Numbered from the stretch's first letter, positions 26,564 through 34,703 are shown. The stretch is 64,000 bases of DNA from an uncultured Clostridia bacterium (GCA_944387885.1 CALXGR010000002.1:82746-146745), one strand, 5' to 3'. Program-made: numbers and translations. Notes: generated by a model not told the origin, from the letters alone.

Positions 26564-26809
26564 TTAGGCAGCAGTGGGCTTGGTGGTAGAGACAGCCCGG
26601 ACCTTCCGACGGGCCAGAACCTTAGCCCGGCGGATGCTGATTTCCAGATGAATGTATTCCAGCCAGCAGATACGGACCGTAAGAGCAGAGAAGGCAAGGA
26701 CCAGCAATCCGGCAGGGAGGGAAACAGTGGCATAAGCAGTGGAGACCATGGCCAGCAAAAAGAACAGAGCGCCCAGAACGATTCCCAGTTTATAAAGGAC
26801 CAGTTTCAT
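26564..26809 (-). CDS. 81-residue two-helix membrane protein, divergent from the S24 repressor
   Basis: The ATG at 26809 has GGAGG eight bases upstream. The product has two hydrophobic segments (about 8-27 and 32-51), then a highly basic tail (RRAKVLARRKVR) likely to stay in the cytoplasm. I recognise no family. It is transcribed from a strong promoter whose start region carries the ACAAC-N5-GTTGT operator, opposite a LexA-like repressor. In other Firmicutes the gene opposite lexA encodes a small membrane division inhibitor (YneA/SosA); this protein has no LysM domain, so the analogy is positional only. Confidence 0.75.
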   Translation of the reverse strand: MKLVLYKLGIVLGALFFLLAMVSTAYATVSLPAGLLVLAFSALTVRICWLEYIHLEISIRRAKVLARRKVRAVSTTKPTAA

Positions 26810-26831
26810 GATACTTACCTCCAAAAGAATA

Positions 26832-26857
26832 ACAACTGTTGGTTGTGTTATGGTTGT
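26832..26857. promoter_or_regulatory. Operator cluster at the small-protein promoter
   Basis: ACAAC-TGTTG-GTTGT (26832-26846) matches the recA operator core, and another GGTTGT half-site follows 11 bases on (26852-26857). The sites lie just downstream of the minus-strand -10 box, where a bound repressor would block initiation. Confidence 0.65.
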
Positions 26858-26886
26858 ATTATAGATGCTGTTTTGCGGAAAGTCAA
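26858..26886 (-). promoter_or_regulatory. Strong promoter for the small membrane protein
   Basis: On the minus strand TTGACT (26886-26881), 17 bases and consensus TATAAT (26863-26858). Such strength fits a gene normally held off by a repressor. Confidence 0.85.
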
Positions 26887-26925
26887 GACAATTGAAAGAA
26901 AAAAATGAATTTTTTGAGAAAAACC

Positions 26926-26955
26926 TTTACATTGAACTACTAATGGTTGTATAAT
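26926..26955 (+). promoter_or_regulatory. Promoter and operator of the S24 repressor gene
   Basis: TTTACA (26926-26931), 18 bases and TATAAT (26950-26955). The spacer holds ACTAC-TAATG-GTTGT (26936-26950), one mismatch from the recA operator core, so the repressor probably limits its own synthesis. Confidence 0.7.
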
Positions 26956-26984
26956 GAATTCAAGATAAAAGGAGGTGGCGGCAG

Positions 26985-27617
26985 ATGTTTTCGGAATTTC
27001 TGCGAAAGGCCCGGAAGGCGAAGAAAATGAGCCAGGGGGAGCTTGCCCGCCAGTTGGGAGTGACCCAGCAGGCTGTGGGCAAGTGGGAAAAAGAGAAGGC
27101 AACCCCTGCGCCGGATATGGTGGCCAGGATCGCAGAAGTCCTGGAGACCACCACTGATTACCTGTTGGGATTCAACCAGCCCAGCCCCGAGACCCTTCAG
27201 GCGGAGGAACGCTTTTTCGGAGGACGGCAGCAGTGCCTGATTCCGGTGATCGGCACGGTGAAAGCCGGTTACGGCGGTCTGGCCTTTGAGGAGGACTACG
27301 GTACCGAGTATGCCTGCGTCAAAGACCCGGACAATTACTTTTTCCTGGTGGTAAAGGGAGATAGCATGGAGCCCCGGATTTTCGACGGTGACCTGGCCCT
27401 GGTCCATCGCCAGAATACCCTGGACGACGGTGACCTGGGAGTTATGGTCTACGGTGATGAAGGGGGCGAGGGCACCCTGAAAAAGTTTATCCGCCGGGGG
27501 AACGCCGTGGTGCTGAAAGCCTTCAATCCCCAGTATGAGGATAAGATCCTTCGGGGAGAGGAACTGTCTCATCTTTACATTGCAGGGAAAGTGGTGGAGA
27601 CCAAAGCCCGCTGGTAA
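26985..27617 (+). CDS. Cro/CI-type repressor with LexA-like S24 autoprotease domain
   Basis: A 210-residue two-domain regulator. Residues 1-65 are an XRE helix-turn-helix (MSQGELARQLGVTQQAVGKW). The C-terminal half is a LexA/CI-type serine protease: the candidate cleavage bond is the Ala-Gly of VKAGYGG, the nucleophile is in VKGDSMEP and the general-base lysine in GTLKKF. This layout resembles HdiR, an SOS-type repressor of Lactococcus, rather than LexA. AAAGGAGG precedes the ATG. It faces a small membrane gene, lies before a DNA repair pair, and its intergenic region carries operators shared with recA. Confidence 0.88.
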   Translation: MFSEFLRKARKAKKMSQGELARQLGVTQQAVGKWEKEKATPAPDMVARIAEVLETTTDYLLGFNQPSPETLQAEERFFGGRQQCLIPVIGTVKAGYGGLAFEEDYGTEYACVKDPDNYFFLVVKGDSMEPRIFDGDLALVHRQNTLDDGDLGVMVYGDEGGEGTLKKFIRRGNAVVLKAFNPQYEDKILRGEELSHLYIAGKVVETKARW

Positions 27618-27683
27618 ATTTTCTTTTCTTTCCTTTCCGTGATTTCAGTATAGAGAAATAAAGGTCCTATAATTTGTACTATA

Positions 27684-27734
27684 AAGGCCTCCTGCCCAAG
27701 GAAAAAACCGACGGGGGAGGGGGCCTTGTTTTTT
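27684..27734 (+). terminator. Candidate terminator or attenuator between the repressor and the radical-SAM gene
   Basis: AAGGCC plus inner G/C pairs close a long hairpin with GGCCTT, followed by GTTTTTT. A TATAAT-like box at 27668-27673 lies just upstream but has no good -35, so the repair pair may have its own weak promoter. Confidence 0.6.
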
Positions 27735-27757
27735 GCACCTTTTTTGGAGGAAGAACC

Positions 27758-29125
27758 ATGGAACTGCTGAGAAAGCTGGAGATTCTGGCGGACAGCGCTA
27801 AGTATGATGTGGCCTGCACTTCCAGCGGCTCGGGGAGGAAAGGCCAGCCCGGAAAAATCGGGAACACAGTCCAGGCAGGGCTTTGCCATACCTTTACGGC
27901 GGATGGCCGATGTGTCTCTCTCCTCAAGGTGCTGCTCACCAACATCTGCGCCTACGACTGCAAATACTGTGTCAACCGCCGCTCCAATGACCTGCCCCGG
28001 GCAGCTTTTACACCCCGGGAGCTGGCACAGCTTACCATTGAGTTTTACCGGAGAAATTATATTGAAGGGCTGTTCCTGTCCAGTGCCGTGCTGAAAAATC
28101 CTGATTACACCATGGAGCAGATGATTCAAGCCCTGGAACTGCTGCGGGGAGAGTACGGCTTCAACGGATATATTCATGCAAAGACCATCCCGGGAGCAGA
28201 CCCGGCTCTGGTGCGGCGGCTGGGGCTTCTGGCCGACCGGCTCTCGGTAAATATTGAACTGCCCAGTGAGGCTAGTCTTTCCCTCCTGGCTCCCGATAAG
28301 GGGAGAAAAGCCATCTTCCGACCCATGGGACAGATCGCTCAGACTGCTCAGGAGAACAGCCGGGAACTTCAGGTCTACCGGAGCGCCCCCAAATTTGCCC
28401 CTGCAGGGCAGTCCACCCAGATGATCGTGGGTGCAACCCCGGAGACGGACTACCAGATTCTTAACCTGACCCAGGGACTGTACAAGAAATACAGTCTGAA
28501 ACGGGTGTTTTTCTCCGCCTATATTCCGGTGGTGGAGGATTCCCGGCTTCCCGCTCTGGATGTGAAGCCGCCCTTGCTCCGGGAACACCGGCTGTACCAG
28601 GCGGATTGGCTTCTCCGGTATTACCAGTTTGATGCTGGGGAAATTCTGGATAAGGAGAATCCTAATTTTAATCCCTACCTTGACCCTAAGTGCAACTGGG
28701 CAGTGAATCATTACCATCTTTTCCCGGTAGATGTGAACCGGGCCCCTTATGAAATGCTTCTCCGGGTACCCGGGATCGGCCCCCGCTCTGCAAAGCGGAT
28801 TCGCACCGCCCGCCGGCAGCAGAGCCTGGACTGGGAGGGCCTGCGGCGGCTGGGGGTGGTTCTGAAGCGGGCCCAATACTTTATCACCTGTAAAGGGTAT
28901 GCAGGACCACATTCTCCACGGCGGGAGATGGTGGTCCGGTCTCTCCTGGACCCTAAGGCTTTCGGGTACGGAAGCTATCAGACCAGTATGTTTGACAATG
29001 ATACCCCGCTTTTGGCGGAGGCTGCACCTCAGGTGCAGCAGCTGGCTCAGGAGGGAATGGCCCCGGCTCTGGCGGCCAAAACAGTGGAAGAGGAGACGGT
29101 AAAATGGCTGGCGGCAAAACTCTGA
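27758..29125 (+). CDS. Putative DNA modification/repair radical-SAM protein
   Basis: The 455-residue protein begins MELLRKLEILADSAKYD, carries the radical-SAM cysteines CAYDCKYC, and ends with a helix-hairpin-helix-like segment (MLLRVPGIGPRSAKRI) that suggests DNA contact. This is the pattern of the radical-SAM family that is almost always encoded with a uracil-glycosylase-like partner (TIGR03916 type). TGGAGG precedes the ATG at 27758. Its partner follows with a 22-base overlap. The reaction is unknown. Its place after an SOS-type repressor supports a role in repair. Confidence 0.88.
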   Translation: MELLRKLEILADSAKYDVACTSSGSGRKGQPGKIGNTVQAGLCHTFTADGRCVSLLKVLLTNICAYDCKYCVNRRSNDLPRAAFTPRELAQLTIEFYRRNYIEGLFLSSAVLKNPDYTMEQMIQALELLRGEYGFNGYIHAKTIPGADPALVRRLGLLADRLSVNIELPSEASLSLLAPDKGRKAIFRPMGQIAQTAQENSRELQVYRSAPKFAPAGQSTQMIVGATPETDYQILNLTQGLYKKYSLKRVFFSAYIPVVEDSRLPALDVKPPLLREHRLYQADWLLRYYQFDAGEILDKENPNFNPYLDPKCNWAVNHYHLFPVDVNRAPYEMLLRVPGIGPRSAKRIRTARRQQSLDWEGLRRLGVVLKRAQYFITCKGYAGPHSPRREMVVRSLLDPKAFGYGSYQTSMFDNDTPLLAEAAPQVQQLAQEGMAPALAAKTVEEETVKWLAAKL

Positions 29126-29868
29126 CCCCGAAAGATGTTATCTATTGGTATGACGGCAGCTATGAAGGCTTTCTGTGCTGTGTCTTTCAGTGCTATCAAA
29201 ACCGGGAGCGGCCCTGCGACATCTGGCAGCTCTGCCGGCCGGAGACCTCCCTTTTTCCTCAGACGGAAATTCTCACCGACCCGGTCCGGGCAGCCCGGGT
29301 GGAAGCCAGCATCCGGAAGATGGGGCAGGGGGTGCGGCGGCTGATGATGTACGGCTTTCTCAATGACAGCGACGGAAAGGAATTGAAACTTCTGCGGTTT
29401 CTGGAACTGTGCTATCAGGAAGGCCCCCGGGTGATGGGGCAGCTGGCCCACCCGGATGTGGCCGCCGTCATGGAACTGGAACAGCAGGTTTCCCATGAAG
29501 CCTGCAAGTACCGGGAGGTGCTCCGGTTCCAGGAACGGGAGGGGATGCTGGGTGCCGTTATCCGGCCTCACCACTGTGTTCTGCCTTTGCTCCAGAATCA
29601 TTTCTGTGACCGGCTGCCGGAGGAGGATTTTGTTATTTTTGACAACAGCCATTATCTGGCCCTTCTTAAGCGGGGGAAAAAGGTGGAGTACCTGGAGCTT
29701 CAGGAACCGGTGATTCTGCCCACTCCGGAGGCCCAGGAAAAACAATATCAGGAAATGTGGAAGGCCTTTTTTAAGGCGCTCACCATAGAGGAGCGGCGGA
29801 ACTATGCCCTCCAGCGGAGCAACCTGCCCAAGCGGTATTGGGAATATATGGTGGAAATGCAGGACTGA
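29104..29868 (+). CDS. Radical-SAM-linked DNA metabolism protein (UDG-like partner)
   Basis: A 254-residue protein of the TIGR03915 type, known mainly as the partner of the radical-SAM protein just upstream. It opens with YWYDGSYEGFLCCVF and has a central segment (RFLELCYQEGPRVMGQLAHPDV) and a C-terminal HCVLPLLQNHFCDRLPEEDFVIFD. Larger homologues are fused to uracil-DNA-glycosylase-like domains, which this one lacks. Translation is coupled to the upstream gene by a 22-base overlap with a GGAG site. The exact role is unknown. Confidence 0.85.
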   Translation: MAGGKTLTPKDVIYWYDGSYEGFLCCVFQCYQNRERPCDIWQLCRPETSLFPQTEILTDPVRAARVEASIRKMGQGVRRLMMYGFLNDSDGKELKLLRFLELCYQEGPRVMGQLAHPDVAAVMELEQQVSHEACKYREVLRFQEREGMLGAVIRPHHCVLPLLQNHFCDRLPEEDFVIFDNSHYLALLKRGKKVEYLELQEPVILPTPEAQEKQYQEMWKAFFKALTIEERRNYALQRSNLPKRYWEYMVEMQD

Positions 29869-29996
29869 ATCTCTTTTTGCGTTTCCTTTTTAAAAGGAAT
29901 GTGCTATAATCAAACCATTGAGGCCGTCTTTTCAAAAGAAAAGGCCGCCCCAAAACTGCGAAGCCTGCTTTGGGCTTCGGGATGGGAGAGAACAGT

Positions 29997-31373
29997 ATGC
30001 AGACTGTAAAAGAATTTATTGCTGAAAACCGGGAAAACATCCTGCGGGATATGGCACGGCTGGTGGCAGTGCCCAGTGTGAAAGGCCCCGCCCTGCCGGG
30101 AGCTCCTTACGGGGAAGGCCCCCGGAACGCCCTGAACGAGGGGCTGGCTATGGCCAGGGAAATGGGTTTTGAAACCTATGACGCCCAGGGATACCTGGGG
30201 TGGGCTCAGCTGCCCGGCAAGGAGCCGGAAAAATATATCGCTACCATCACCCACATGGACGTAGTGCCGGTGGGAAATGGCTGGGATGCAGACCCCTGGA
30301 TCCTGCGGGAAAAGGACGGCTGGCTCCTGGGACGGGGCATTGCCGATGATAAAGGCCCCTCTGTCCTGATCCTCTATGCCCTCAAGTACATCAAGGAAAG
30401 CGGAATGGAACTGAAATATCCCATCCGTGCCATTTTCGGCTGTGATGAGGAGTGCGGCATGACCGATGTGGAATATTACCAGGCCAATTATCCCGCTCCC
30501 GCTTTCCTCTTCACCCCTGATGCTGAGTTCCCCCTCTGCAACGGGGAAAAGGGTCACTTTGGCGGAAAAATCTGCAGCCCTGTCTGCAATGGGGTGATTC
30601 TGGACTTTGAAGGCGGCGTGGCCAACAACGCTGTTCCCGACCGGGCCAAGGCTCTGGTAAAGGTCCCCGTGGACAAGCTGAAAAAGACTGCCGGCATTAC
30701 CCTGGAAGCAGTGGACGAGAATACTACCGCTGTTCTGGGCCAGGGCAAGAGCGGCCATGCGGCCCTGCCCGAGGGAACGGTCAATGCCATCGGCCTGGTG
30801 GTGGACTGCCTGCTGGAAAGCGGTGTCTGCAATGAGGCTGAAAATGCTTACCTGAAAGTGCTTCAGAACCTGCACAAGGATTACTACGGCAGGGGAGTGG
30901 GGATTCAGGCGGACGACGGCAAGTTTACCCCCCTCACCATCATCGGGGGCGTCATCTCCATGAAGGACGGCGTCATCAGCCAGACCTTTGACTGCCGGTA
31001 TGTCACCACCACCGACGTGGATACCCTGACCCGTCAGATGGAAGCTGCCTGCGGAACCGCTGCTCATCTGGAAGAGGTGGAAGGAAATGCCTGCTTCTAC
31101 ATTGAGCCGGATCATCCCGCCATCCAGGCTCTCCTGAACACCTATAATGAGGTCACTGGCCGTCAGGCTCAGCCCTTCCTGATGGGCGGCGGCACTTACG
31201 CACGGCATTTCCCCTGTGCTGTCAGCTATGGCCCCGAGGTGCAGGATCTGGTCCTGCCTGATTTCGCAGGTCCCATGCACGGAGCCAACGAAGGCGCCCG
31301 GTTTGAAGATCTGCTCATGGGTCTGGAAATTTATATCAACGCTCTTCTCCGCCTGGAAGAGCTGGAGCTGTGA
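29997..31373 (+). CDS. M20-family dipeptidase (PepV/Sapep type)
   Basis: A 458-residue metallopeptidase that probably cleaves dipeptides in the cytoplasm. Visible metal-site motifs are THMDVVPVG (His and nearby Asp), the DDKGP segment with its bridging Asp, CDEECGMTD (catalytic and metal Glu) and the late GPMHGANE His. The lid domain between them is present. The ATG at 29997 was chosen for the GGGAG site; the longer frame adds nine residues. A short CGAAGCC hairpin lies just before the ribosome site, and a TATAAT box at 29905-29910 has no clear -35. Confidence 0.92.
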   Translation: MQTVKEFIAENRENILRDMARLVAVPSVKGPALPGAPYGEGPRNALNEGLAMAREMGFETYDAQGYLGWAQLPGKEPEKYIATITHMDVVPVGNGWDADPWILREKDGWLLGRGIADDKGPSVLILYALKYIKESGMELKYPIRAIFGCDEECGMTDVEYYQANYPAPAFLFTPDAEFPLCNGEKGHFGGKICSPVCNGVILDFEGGVANNAVPDRAKALVKVPVDKLKKTAGITLEAVDENTTAVLGQGKSGHAALPEGTVNAIGLVVDCLLESGVCNEAENAYLKVLQNLHKDYYGRGVGIQADDGKFTPLTIIGGVISMKDGVISQTFDCRYVTTTDVDTLTRQMEAACGTAAHLEEVEGNACFYIEPDHPAIQALLNTYNEVTGRQAQPFLMGGGTYARHFPCAVSYGPEVQDLVLPDFAGPMHGANEGARFEDLLMGLEIYINALLRLEELEL

Positions 31374-31405
31374 TCCATCAGCTGACTGCTTGAAGCAAAA
31401 GAAAA

Positions 31406-31437
31406 ACAGCCCGGATTCCTTTGGGAATCCGGGCTGT
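31406..31437 (-). terminator. Terminator between the dipeptidase and a small gene
   Basis: ACAGCCCGGATTCC and its complement around a four-base loop. The T run is best on the minus strand, so it mainly serves the 41-residue gene, but it also lies 33 bases after the dipeptidase stop. Confidence 0.85.
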
Positions 31438-31459
31438 ACTGTTTATGGAACAAATGCGA

Positions 31460-31585
31460 TCAATCCTGATCGCTGTCCAGGGTGATATATTGATTTTTCT
31501 GACTTTCCTGCAAAGCGTAGGATACGGCAACGGCAGCACCAATCAATGCAAATAAAGCCACTAAAATCCGAAACAGAGTCTTCAT
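31460..31585 (-). CDS. 41-residue membrane or secreted protein
   Basis: ATG at 31585 with AGGAGG eight bases upstream, a good promoter and a terminator, so this is very probably a real gene. The product has a hydrophobic N-terminal helix (MKTLFRILVALFALIGAAVA, about 4-24) and a polar, acidic tail ending in DSDQD. There is no clear signal-peptidase site, so a single-pass anchor is likely. No known family. It is divergent from the rnf operon; a functional link is speculative. Confidence 0.75.
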   Translation of the reverse strand: MKTLFRILVALFALIGAAVAVSYALQESQKNQYITLDSDQD

Positions 31586-31617
31586 CTTAACAGCCTCCTG
31601 TGGTGTTGTTTGTTTTT

Positions 31618-31646
31618 ATTGTATCATGGCGTTTGTGCAAATGCAA
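31618..31646 (-). promoter_or_regulatory. Promoter for the 41-residue gene
   Basis: On the minus strand TTGCAT (31646-31641), 17 bases and TACAAT (31623-31618). Confidence 0.7.
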
Positions 31647-31722
31647 CCGGAATACTGTGAAGAATCTGGAAAACTCCTGGAAAAAGTCCCCAGAAAAATC
31701 TTGATCGAAATGACTCTTTTGG

Positions 31723-31750
31723 TTGACTTAAAGAAGAAAAATGATAAAAT
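31723..31750 (+). promoter_or_regulatory. rnf operon promoter
   Basis: TTGACT (31723-31728), 16 bases and TAAAAT (31745-31750), about 110 bases before rnfC. Confidence 0.7.
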
Positions 31751-31796
31751 GGATGTGTATGGTATAAGGGCGGCAGATTGTCTAAAAGCCGTTCCG

Positions 31797-31827
31797 GGCG
31801 GATATTTTATGCTTTTGGGTATCCGCC
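31797..31827 (+). other. Leader hairpin upstream of rnfC (possible attenuator)
   Basis: GGCGGATA (31797-31804) pairs with TATCCGCC (31820-31827), and AAGTTTTTA follows. GGCGGC at 31769-31774 could instead pair with GCCGCC at 31825-31830, an alternative fold that would break the hairpin. This has the look of a switchable leader, but I recognise no class. Confidence 0.45.
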
Positions 31828-31861
31828 GCCAAGTTTTTATGAAATGGGGGATCGTTCTTTC

Positions 31862-33196
31862 ATGTTTAAAAAGCTGAAGCGTTCTGCCGAAGGTGCAGGC
31901 GTACCTCATGAAAAGATCACCGCTACCATGGAAACCGTGCAGATGCCGATTTCCAAGCGCCTGGTCATTCCCATGAGCATGCACATCGGCGCCCCCGCCA
32001 AGCCTGTGGTCAAGAAGGGTGACACCGTTATGGTGGGCACTCTGATTGGTGAGGCCGGCGGTTTTGTAAGCGCTAACATCTACTCTCCTGCCAGCGGTAC
32101 GGTGGCGGAAGTGGGCACCATCCGGATGCCCAACGGTGCAGCTGCAGCAACTGTGGTCATTGACACTGACGGTGAGCAGAAGGTTGACCCGTCTGTCAAG
32201 CCTCCTGTGGTCAACGATCACGACAGCCTGATCCAGGCAGTCAAGGATTGCGGCCTGGTAGGTCTGGGCGGTGCAGGCTTCCCCACCCATGTGAAGCTCT
32301 GCCCGGCTACTCCCGTGGATACCCTGGTCATCAACGGCGCCGAGTGCGAGCCTTTCCTGACTCCTGATACCCGGGAGTTCCTGGAATGCACCGACACTGT
32401 CATCAGCGGTATTGAAGCAGTGATGAAGTACTGCTCCATTCCCAACTGCATCATCGGCATTGAGACCAACAAGCCTGAGTGCATCAAGCTGATGGAGGAG
32501 CGTACCTCCGGTATGGCCGGGGTAAGCGTCAAGCCCCTGCCCAGCCGGTATCCCCAGGGCGCTGAGAAGAACCTGGTGGAGACCTGTACCGGACGTGAAG
32601 TCCCCAAGACTGTTCCCGGTGATCGTCCCCGGGCCGGCCTGCCTGCCGACGTGGGCTGCGTGGTCATGAACGTGACCAGCGTTTCCACTCTGGGCAAGTT
32701 CCTGAAAACCGGTATGCCTCTGGTGACCAAGCGGGTCACTGTGGACGGAGATGCCTGCGCCAAGCCCATGAATGTGGAAGTGGCCATCGGTACTCCCTAC
32801 CAGGATATCATTGACTTTGCCGGCGGAATCAAGGAAGGCAAGGAACTGGGCAAGGTAATTTACGGCGGCCCCATGATGGGCGGCTGTGTCTCCGACACCT
32901 CCTTCCCCCTTCTGAAGCAGAACAACGGTCTGCTGCTGTTCAGCCGGGAGGCTGCTGCTATCCCCGAGCCTCAGGCCTGCATCCGGTGCGGCCGCTGCAT
33001 TAACGGCTGCCCCATGGGTCTGGCTCCGGTGCAGATCGCAGAAGCATATAAGAACAAAGATGTGGAAGCACTGAACAAACTGAATCTGGATCTGTGTGTG
33101 CTGTGCGGCACCTGCAGCTTTGTCTGCCCTGCCAAGCGCCCTGTGACCCAGACCATGAGTCTGGCCAAGGTGCTGCAGAGAACAGGAGGGAAATAA
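31862..33196 (+). CDS. rnfC: Rnf complex subunit RnfC
   Basis: The peripheral, NADH-contacting subunit of the ferredoxin:NAD+ oxidoreductase that pumps Na+ or H+. The 444-residue protein has an N-terminal barrel-sandwich domain, the NADH/FMN-binding GLGGAGFPTH segment and two 4Fe-4S motifs, CIRCGRCINGCP and CVLCGTCSFVCP. The ATG at 31862 (MFKKLKRS) fits family starts; the longer frame adds 28 unrelated residues. It opens the rnfCDGEAB operon. Confidence 0.96.
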   Translation: MFKKLKRSAEGAGVPHEKITATMETVQMPISKRLVIPMSMHIGAPAKPVVKKGDTVMVGTLIGEAGGFVSANIYSPASGTVAEVGTIRMPNGAAAATVVIDTDGEQKVDPSVKPPVVNDHDSLIQAVKDCGLVGLGGAGFPTHVKLCPATPVDTLVINGAECEPFLTPDTREFLECTDTVISGIEAVMKYCSIPNCIIGIETNKPECIKLMEERTSGMAGVSVKPLPSRYPQGAEKNLVETCTGREVPKTVPGDRPRAGLPADVGCVVMNVTSVSTLGKFLKTGMPLVTKRVTVDGDACAKPMNVEVAIGTPYQDIIDFAGGIKEGKELGKVIYGGPMMGGCVSDTSFPLLKQNNGLLLFSREAAAIPEPQACIRCGRCINGCPMGLAPVQIAEAYKNKDVEALNKLNLDLCVLCGTCSFVCPAKRPVTQTMSLAKVLQRTGGK

Positions 33197-33199
33197 GCA

Positions 33200-34147
33200 A
33201 TGGAAAATCGTTTGATCGTAACTGCTTCTCCCCACATTACCGATATGGTGGACACCCAGCGGCTGATGGGGAACGTAGTCATTTCCCTCATCCCCTGTGT
33301 GGTGGCCAGTGCAGTCATCTTCGGCATGCGGGCTTTGGCACTGGAGGCTGTAACCGTGGCCGCCTGTGTATTCTTTGAGTGGCTCTACACCAAGCTGATG
33401 AAGAAGCCCAACCCTGTGGCAGACCTTTCCGCAGTGGTTACCGGTCTGATTCTGGCTCTCAACTTCCCTGTAAGCCTGCCTTACTGGATCGCCGTGGTAG
33501 GCGCTTTCGTCTCCATCGTTCTGGTCAAGCAGCTGTTCGGCGGTATTGGCATGAACTTTGCCAACCCCGCTCTGGTAGGCCGTCTGGTTCTGTTCAGCGG
33601 CTTTGCCACCCGTATGACCACCTGGACTTATCCCGATGCAGCCGTTGACCAGCTGGCCAGCGCTACTCCTCTGCAGGTTCAGAATGTGTATCGTCTTGAC
33701 CTGCTGGATCTGTTCCTGGGCATCCACGGTGGTGTTCTGGGTGAAGTCTGCGCTCTGGCTTGCCTCATGGGCTTTGTCTGGCTGGTATTCACCAAGACCA
33801 TCAGCCCCGCTATCCCTGTGACCTATGTTCTCACTGTTTTTGTCTGCAGCTGGATCGCAGAAGGGGATATTGAGTACGCTCTCATCGCTATTCTCAGCGG
33901 CGGCCTGCTCTTCGGCGCCATTTTCATGGCTACCGACTATGTGACCAGCCCCTTCACCCTGAAAGGTAAGCTGGTGTTCGGCCTGTTTATGGGTGTGGTA
34001 ACCTTTGCTATCCGGTATTGGGGCAGTTTGGCAGAGGGCGTTTCTTACGCCATCCTGCTGGGCAACCTGATCACTCCCTATATCAACAAGCTGACCATGC
34101 AGACTCCCCTGGGCTATGTGAAGCCCGCCAAGAAGGGAGGCAACTAA
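33200..34147 (+). CDS. rnfD: Rnf complex subunit RnfD
   Basis: An integral subunit carrying covalent FMN. The 315-residue protein has about ten hydrophobic helices and the conserved MATDYVTSPFT segment holding the threonine that is flavinylated in this family. It starts three bases after rnfC. The apbE gene at 58.6 kb encodes the type of enzyme needed to attach the FMN. Confidence 0.95.
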   Translation: MENRLIVTASPHITDMVDTQRLMGNVVISLIPCVVASAVIFGMRALALEAVTVAACVFFEWLYTKLMKKPNPVADLSAVVTGLILALNFPVSLPYWIAVVGAFVSIVLVKQLFGGIGMNFANPALVGRLVLFSGFATRMTTWTYPDAAVDQLASATPLQVQNVYRLDLLDLFLGIHGGVLGEVCALACLMGFVWLVFTKTISPAIPVTYVLTVFVCSWIAEGDIEYALIAILSGGLLFGAIFMATDYVTSPFTLKGKLVFGLFMGVVTFAIRYWGSLAEGVSYAILLGNLITPYINKLTMQTPLGYVKPAKKGGN

Positions 34148-34148
34148 A

Positions 34149-34697
34149 ATGAAAAATGCAAGCTGGGAAACCATTGTAAAGCCTATTGTGGTTTTGGTAG
34201 TGATCTGCGTCATCACCAGCGCACTGCTGGCCGTGACCAACCAGATCACCGCCCCCATCATTGAGGAGAACGAGCGCCAGACCACTCTGGCTGCCTATGT
34301 GGAAGTCCTCCCCGAAGGCACTACCACAGATGATCTCCAGGATCTGGATGTCACAGGCATGGAAGGAGTAGAGTCCGCAGTTATGAAGTCTGACGGATCT
34401 GCTTACGCCATCAAGTCCAGCGCTACCGGTTATGACGGCGGTGCTATCACCACCATCATCGGCTTTGATGCTGAGGGCACCATCATTGGCATCTGGTCCG
34501 ATTCTTCCACCCAGACCGCCGGTATGGGTGACCGCTGTGACAACGACGACTTCAAGGGTCAGTTCCTGGGTATGAGCGGCTCTGCTGAGATCGGCACCAA
34601 CGTGGATGCCATCGGCGGCAGCACCATCTCCTCCGAGGCCTATGTGGAGGCTGTGAACTATGCCTTCGAATGTTTCAATCAAGTAAAGGGGGCATAA
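34149..34697 (+). CDS. rnfG: Rnf complex subunit RnfG
   Basis: A subunit with one N-terminal membrane helix (about 12-32) and an extracytoplasmic FMN-binding domain. The flavinylation site lies in DAIGGSTISS near the C-terminus, and TAGMGDRC is the usual partner loop. It has 182 residues, starts one base after rnfD and precedes rnfE by six bases. Confidence 0.94.
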   Translation: MKNASWETIVKPIVVLVVICVITSALLAVTNQITAPIIEENERQTTLAAYVEVLPEGTTTDDLQDLDVTGMEGVESAVMKSDGSAYAIKSSATGYDGGAITTIIGFDAEGTIIGIWSDSSTQTAGMGDRCDNDDFKGQFLGMSGSAEIGTNVDAIGGSTISSEAYVEAVNYAFECFNQVKGA

Positions 34698-34703
34698 GAG
34701 AAA

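Noticed and set aside
24601..26733. 710-codon open frame on the minus strand
   Set aside because: Antisense shadow of the CBS-pyrophosphatase running into the small-gene region in another frame.
31616..34285. 889-codon open frame on the minus strand
   Set aside because: Antisense shadow of rnfC and rnfD.
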